Under the pieces are notes generated by a model. The model saw only the letters and a program-made list of their open reading frames with translations. It was not told the DNA's origin and did not search any database. Position numbers and translations under genes: made by a program. From contig NZ_JARZAG010000023.1 of assembly GCF_029892155.1 (NCBI RefSeq), forward strand, positions 1 through 64,000: DNA of 64,000 nucleotides, given 5' to 3'. Below are positions 60,451 to 64,000 of the stretch, in pieces. The stretch comes from Kitasatospora sp. GAS204B. Its GTDB lineage: Bacteria > Actinomycetota > Actinomycetes > Streptomycetales > Streptomycetaceae. Every line of letters starts with the position of its first letter. Positions within the stretch are counted from its first letter, which is position 1.

Positions 60451-62244
60451 TCAGACCGACCGGCCTCGGTCCGGGTCGGCCAGCCGGGTGGCGAGGATGG
60501 CGACGTCGTCCTCGCCGTGCCCGGCGGTCAGGCCGGTCAGGGCGGTGTCGATCAGGTGCTCCAGCGGGGCGTCCGGATCGAAGCGCAGCGCCGTCAGCGC
60601 GTCGAGGGACTGCTCGATATCGCGATCGCGGCGCTCGATCAGCCCGTCGGTGTAGAGCAGCAGGGTCGAGCCCGGGTCGAACGGCAGGGTGATCGCCGTG
60701 TGGCCGCCGGTGCCGGCGCCCAGCGGTGGGCCGACCGGCAGGCGCAGCAGCCGGCCGTGCTGGTGCGGCCGGTCGAGCTGGAGCGGTGGCAGGTGCCCGG
60801 CGGTCGCGAAGGTGCAGCTGCGCGAGGCCGGGTCGAGCAGGGCCAGCGCGCAGGTCGCCACCCGCTCCTGCTCCAGCGCCTCGACGATCCGCTCGGCCTC
60901 CCGCAGGATCCCGGCCGGTGACCGCCGCTGCAGCGCCAACGCCCGCACCAGCGAGCGGTACTCGCTCATGGTGGCGGCCGCGTCCAGCCCGTGCCCCATG
61001 ACGTCGCCCACCACCAGCAGGGTCCGCCCGCCGGGCAGCGCCACCGTGTCGTACCAGTCGCCGCCCACCTCGGCGCTGGTACCGGCCGGCAGGTAGCGGC
61101 CCGCGCACTCGACGTCCGGGTGCGGGGTCATCGGCTCGGCCAGCAGGGCCCGTTGCAGCGCCAGCGCGGACTCGTGCTCGTGCGAGTAGCGCTGCGCGTT
61201 GCTGATGCCCGAGCCGGCCCGACTGGCCAGTTCGACCATCAGCGCGACCTCGTCCGGGCTGAACGCGGGCGACTGCCCGCCCCGGGCCAGGATCACCACG
61301 CCGATCACCGTGCCACCCGCGGTCAGCGGCACGAAAGCACCCGAGTGCAGGCCCAGGCGCCGGTAGCGGATGACCCGTTCGGCGTTGGTCGCGCTGGCCC
61401 GCAGCTCCTCGTCGGTCGCGAAGTTGAGCACCACCGGCACCTGCTCGGCCACGCAGCGGGCGGCCGCCGAGCCGGGCTGCGGGTGGATCAGCGCGCCGGT
61501 GCCGCCGACCGCAGCGCTGGTGGCGACCAGCTCGGCGGAGGTGCTCAGCGCGACCCGACGCATCGTCAGACCGCCGCCGGGGTGGTCGTTTCCGTGCCGG
61601 TCCGGCTCCACGATGTCGACCAGGGCGGCGTCGGCCAGGCGCGGCACCAGCAGCCGGGTCAGCTCCTTGGAGGCCTGCGCCACGTCCAGCGTGGTGCCGA
61701 TCCGGGTGGCCGCCTCGTCCAGCAGCGCGAGCCGGGTGCGGGCCCGGTCCAGGGCCTGGCGGATCCGGCGGTCCTCGGTGATCTCCAGCACCATCGCCAG
61801 CGCACCCACCGGTTCGCCGGTCGGTGACTCCAGGCGGTGGTAGGCGTTGTGCCACCAGCGCGGCTCGGTCGGCGGACCGGAGGCCGTGGTGCCCTCGACG
61901 GTGTGCACCCGCGCCTTGCCGTCGGCCAGCACGGCGACCAGCTCGGCCTCGGCGGCGCTCACGTCGATCCCCGGCACCACCTCGCCGATCGCCCGGCCGA
62001 GGTGGCCGGCCACCGGGATCCCGTTGATCTCGGCGAGGGCCTGGTTGACGTACCGGTAGCGCAGGTCCAGGTCGAGGACGGCGATGCCCACCGTGGCGCG
62101 GTCGAGGATCTGGCGCACCAGGTGGTAGTCGGCGAGCAGCGCGTCGAGCGCGGGTTGCTCGCCGAGCGCGGCGTCCAGCGCGGCCAGCAGCTCGCGGGCC
62201 TGGGTGTCGTCCAGGAAGGAGAACGCGCCAACGGGGTCGGCCAT
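60451..62244 (-). CDS. PAS/GAF/SpoIIE-type serine phosphatase (second copy)
   Basis: 597 residues: a PAS domain (~35-155, ILDRATVGIAVLDLDLRYRYVNQALAEINGIP), a GAF domain (~175-350) and a PP2C/SpoIIE domain (~370-590). The phosphatase domain has GGDWYDTVALPGGRTLLVVGDVMGHGLDAAATMSEYR, TAGHLPPLQL, LLLYTDGLIERRDRD and HGEDDVAILATRL. The final DDV motif is more canonical than in the copy at 38994. Likely acts on an anti-anti-sigma factor. AGGAGGCTTTC precedes the ATG. Single gene without kinase or STAS neighbours. Confidence 0.93.
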   Translation of the reverse strand: MADPVGAFSFLDDTQARELLAALDAALGEQPALDALLADYHLVRQILDRATVGIAVLDLDLRYRYVNQALAEINGIPVAGHLGRAIGEVVPGIDVSAAEAELVAVLADGKARVHTVEGTTASGPPTEPRWWHNAYHRLESPTGEPVGALAMVLEITEDRRIRQALDRARTRLALLDEAATRIGTTLDVAQASKELTRLLVPRLADAALVDIVEPDRHGNDHPGGGLTMRRVALSTSAELVATSAAVGGTGALIHPQPGSAAARCVAEQVPVVLNFATDEELRASATNAERVIRYRRLGLHSGAFVPLTAGGTVIGVVILARGGQSPAFSPDEVALMVELASRAGSGISNAQRYSHEHESALALQRALLAEPMTPHPDVECAGRYLPAGTSAEVGGDWYDTVALPGGRTLLVVGDVMGHGLDAAATMSEYRSLVRALALQRRSPAGILREAERIVEALEQERVATCALALLDPASRSCTFATAGHLPPLQLDRPHQHGRLLRLPVGPPLGAGTGGHTAITLPFDPGSTLLLYTDGLIERRDRDIEQSLDALTALRFDPDAPLEHLIDTALTGLTAGHGEDDVAILATRLADPDRGRSV

Positions 62245-62304
62245 GAAAGCCTCCTGCCTGGCCGGGGGCAGCCCTCGATCTGATCATCGCATCGATGCCG
62301 AGCT

Positions 62305-62341
62305 GCCGCCGGGTGCCACGAGGACCGTGGCACCCGGCGGC
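62305..62341 (-). terminator. Terminator after the GH31 gene
   Basis: 16-bp perfect stem GCCGCCGGGTGCCACG / CGTGGCACCCGGCGGC with a 5-base loop, 18 bp beyond the stop of the - strand glycosidase gene and upstream of the phosphatase start. Confidence 0.88.
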
Positions 62342-62359
62342 CTGCGACTCAGCGGGGGC

Positions 62360-64000
62360 TCAGCGGGACAGACCGCCCGCGCCGGCCAGCAGCAGCGAGA
62401 AGCCGCTGCCGGTGGACTCCTGCGGCGTGCTGACGTGCACCACGCCGGCCGCCGCGTCGTACCACCAGCTGCCGCCGGGCCCCGCCGGCGCGCTCGCCGA
62501 GGTGGCGCGGGGCAGTGGGCGGCCGCCGATCAGCACCGCTCCGGGCTCGGCGCCCACGTGCACGGTGAAGTCGTACGCGCGGGCCGCCGGCTTGCCGGTG
62601 TAGTCGCCGACGCTCGGGCCGACCGTCACCTCGGTCAGGCCGTGGCCCTGGCCGAGCGCCCGGACGCTGACCTGCTGGGTGGCGTGGGCGCCCTGCTGGT
62701 AGGCGCGAGTGGTGCCGTCGTCCTCGTAGAGGGTGAAGTCCGACTGGCCCTGGGCGTAGATGTCGTAGTCCAGGCGGGTGGTGTCCCGGGTCTGCCAGGA
62801 GAGCGTGCCCTGCGGCCACATCGGCACGACGGCGCCGGCCTTGACGAAGAGCGGCAGGGTGTCCAGCGGTGCCTGGTAGCCGTTGACGGTGGTCGGGCCC
62901 TGGTAGGTCTTGCCGGTCCAGTAGTCGACCCAGGTGCCCTTGGGCAGGTAGATGCCGTTGCGGGTCTGCGAGCCGTCGTAGACCGGTGCGATCAGGAAGT
63001 CGTCGCCGGAGAGGAACTCGTACTTCGCGGCGTCCCCCCAGGTGTTGGGGTCGTTCGGGTAGTCCAGGACCAGCGGGCGGACCGGGCCGACGCCGCTGCT
63101 GTGGGCCTGGGCGGCGAGCGTGTAGAGGTAGGGCAGCAGGCGCTCCTTGAGCTGCAGGTAGCGGTTGTTGATCGAGGTGTACGGCTGGCCGAACCGCCAG
63201 GGCTGCTTGTCGGTGGCCGCCCAGCCGTCCATGGTCATGATGGTCGGGATGAAGGTCTTCCACTCCAGGTCGCGGGTCTCGACCTGCGGATCGCTGCCGA
63301 AGATGCCGCCGACGTCGCCGGTGTCGTAGGCGATGCCGGACATGGTGGCGCCCGCGTAGGTCGGGATCTGCCAGCGCAGGTAGTCGGTGGTGCCGGTCTG
63401 GTCGCCGCTCCACACCACGCCGCAGCGCTGCACGCCGGCCCAGGAGACCGGCAGCCAGACGAAGCCGCGCGCGTCGCTGTTCTGTTCGATGCCGTCCTTG
63501 GCCTGCTGGCAGCCGTCCAGCGCGAACTGGTAGCCGGGGCCGACCCAGCCGACGTCCAGCTTGCGCACCCGCACGCCCGCCTTGACCTCCTCACCCTGGT
63601 TGGGTAGGCCGGTGGAGGTCCACAGGCCGAGTTGCATCTGGTGGGCGCGCAGGCCGTCGCCGGTCTGCTGGAGGTTCTCGTAGCCGCAGCCGTAGCCGTC
63701 GTTGACCAGCATCCAGCCGAGCGGGGTCTGGTTCTGGGTGTAGCCGTCGGCGACCTTGAGCGCGTCCAGGGTGTGCCGCTCACCGCGATTGGCGTTGTGC
63801 AGGTAGCAGTCCGAGTCGCCCGGCTCCAGGCCGTAGACCGGGGGCATGAAGGGCTTGCCGACCAGGTCGGTGTACTGCCCGATGATCTTCTTCAGGTCGG
63901 GGCCGTAGAAGTAGTAGCCGTCGAACCGGCGCTCCTGGGCCGAGGTGGTGACCGGGTCGCCGAAGTCGTAGACGCCGGGGGCGAAGGTGTCGCGGAAGAC
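62360..64000 (-). CDS. Glycoside hydrolase family 31, N terminus outside the window
   Basis: At least 546 residues. The frame stays open to the right edge (VFRDTFAPGVYDFGDP...DGYYFYGPDLKKI), so the beginning is missing. GH31 features: candidate nucleophile aspartate in KLDVGWVG, candidate acid/base in WSGDQTGTTDYLRWQIPTYAGATMSGI, DVGGIFGSDPQVETRDLEWKTFIPTIMTMDGW, RYLQLKERLLPYLYTLA, then the beta domains. The LDVGWVG form resembles bacterial GH31 glucosyltransferases/alpha-glucosidases more than the usual DMNE type. Probably acts on alpha-glucans; secretion cannot be judged without the N terminus. Confidence 0.9.
   Translation of the reverse strand, partial: VFRDTFAPGVYDFGDPVTTSAQERRFDGYYFYGPDLKKIIGQYTDLVGKPFMPPVYGLEPGDSDCYLHNANRGERHTLDALKVADGYTQNQTPLGWMLVNDGYGCGYENLQQTGDGLRAHQMQLGLWTSTGLPNQGEEVKAGVRVRKLDVGWVGPGYQFALDGCQQAKDGIEQNSDARGFVWLPVSWAGVQRCGVVWSGDQTGTTDYLRWQIPTYAGATMSGIAYDTGDVGGIFGSDPQVETRDLEWKTFIPTIMTMDGWAATDKQPWRFGQPYTSINNRYLQLKERLLPYLYTLAAQAHSSGVGPVRPLVLDYPNDPNTWGDAAKYEFLSGDDFLIAPVYDGSQTRNGIYLPKGTWVDYWTGKTYQGPTTVNGYQAPLDTLPLFVKAGAVVPMWPQGTLSWQTRDTTRLDYDIYAQGQSDFTLYEDDGTTRAYQQGAHATQQVSVRALGQGHGLTEVTVGPSVGDYTGKPAARAYDFTVHVGAEPGAVLIGGRPLPRATSASAPAGPGGSWWYDAAAGVVHVSTPQESTGSGFSLLLAGAGGLSR

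Overview
The window is high-G+C DNA in which nearly every gene shows actinomycete features: GTG starts, strong purine-rich ribosome binding sites, leaderless starts, a LAXTG sortase signal and mycothiol-enzyme-type folds. The gene content (DUF5999, DUF2277, DUF6158, Rv1733c-like, SpoIIE-type phosphatases, single-chain GcvP behind a tandem glycine riboswitch) points to Streptomycetaceae, probably Streptomyces, Kitasatospora or Streptacidiphilus. This is chromosomal housekeeping DNA. I see no prophage, insertion sequence, CRISPR array, tRNA or obvious biosynthetic cluster.

Layout. The left edge cuts a 5S rRNA gene, followed by its terminator. From 0.2 to 17.7 kb lies an ancient actinobacterial block on the + strand: CDP-alcohol phosphatidyltransferase, a fused nucleotidyltransferase/phosphohexomutase, DUF881, small basic protein, DUF881, a GarA-like FHA protein with its ETTS phospho-motif, FtsR-type MerR, bifunctional nuclease, a second MerR, a DUF218 protein, Pol IV, and GcvP. 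It matches the order of the Mycobacterium tuberculosis Rv1822-Rv1832 region and joins envelope/division functions to central nitrogen and glycine metabolism. An MFS exporter and a PRC-barrel/DUF2382 protein, both on the - strand, interrupt it.

From 17.8 to 31.2 kb are small conserved Streptomyces proteins, a GCS2-type ligase, a CPBP protease, a PhzF protein, a TetR/MFS divergent pair with a palindromic operator, a second convergent MFS gene, dienelactone hydrolase, a PNPOx-like/MocR divergent pair, and a secreted SGNH hydrolase.

From 31.2 to 45.8 kb are NDH-2, a HipA-like kinase overlapping a DUF3037 gene, a MarR regulator, a TauE/SafE transporter, purB, an EmrB/QacA-type MFS exporter, a stress cassette (Usp, PAS/GAF/SpoIIE phosphatase, Usp-like), a tiny histidine-rich secreted peptide, a WYL regulator, a VOC protein, an Rv1733c-like membrane protein and a MarR/NmrA operon.

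From 45.9 to 64 kb are DNA-end-repair genes (LigB-type ligase, then a divergent LigC-type ligase and primase-polymerase), an isolated argJ, a LAXTG-anchored surface protein with a candidate PHO box upstream, hemerythrin and other small proteins, Lnt, a coupled membrane protein/lipoprotein pair, pseudouridine catabolism (psuG-psuK), a second PAS/GAF/SpoIIE phosphatase, and a GH31 glycosidase running off the right edge.

The most useful new observations are regulatory or architectural. They include several clear palindromic operators beside their presumed regulators, three 11-bp-spaced GTTCA repeats before the LAXTG gene, a Tudor-like tail on Pol IV, a probable indel that makes one MFS gene read into its convergent neighbour, and the HipA-like/DUF3037 pair with a duplicated start. 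Nothing here can be called a proven new system. The best candidates for undescribed biology are the HipA-like/DUF3037 pair and the membrane protein plus dimethylformamidase-like lipoprotein pair.
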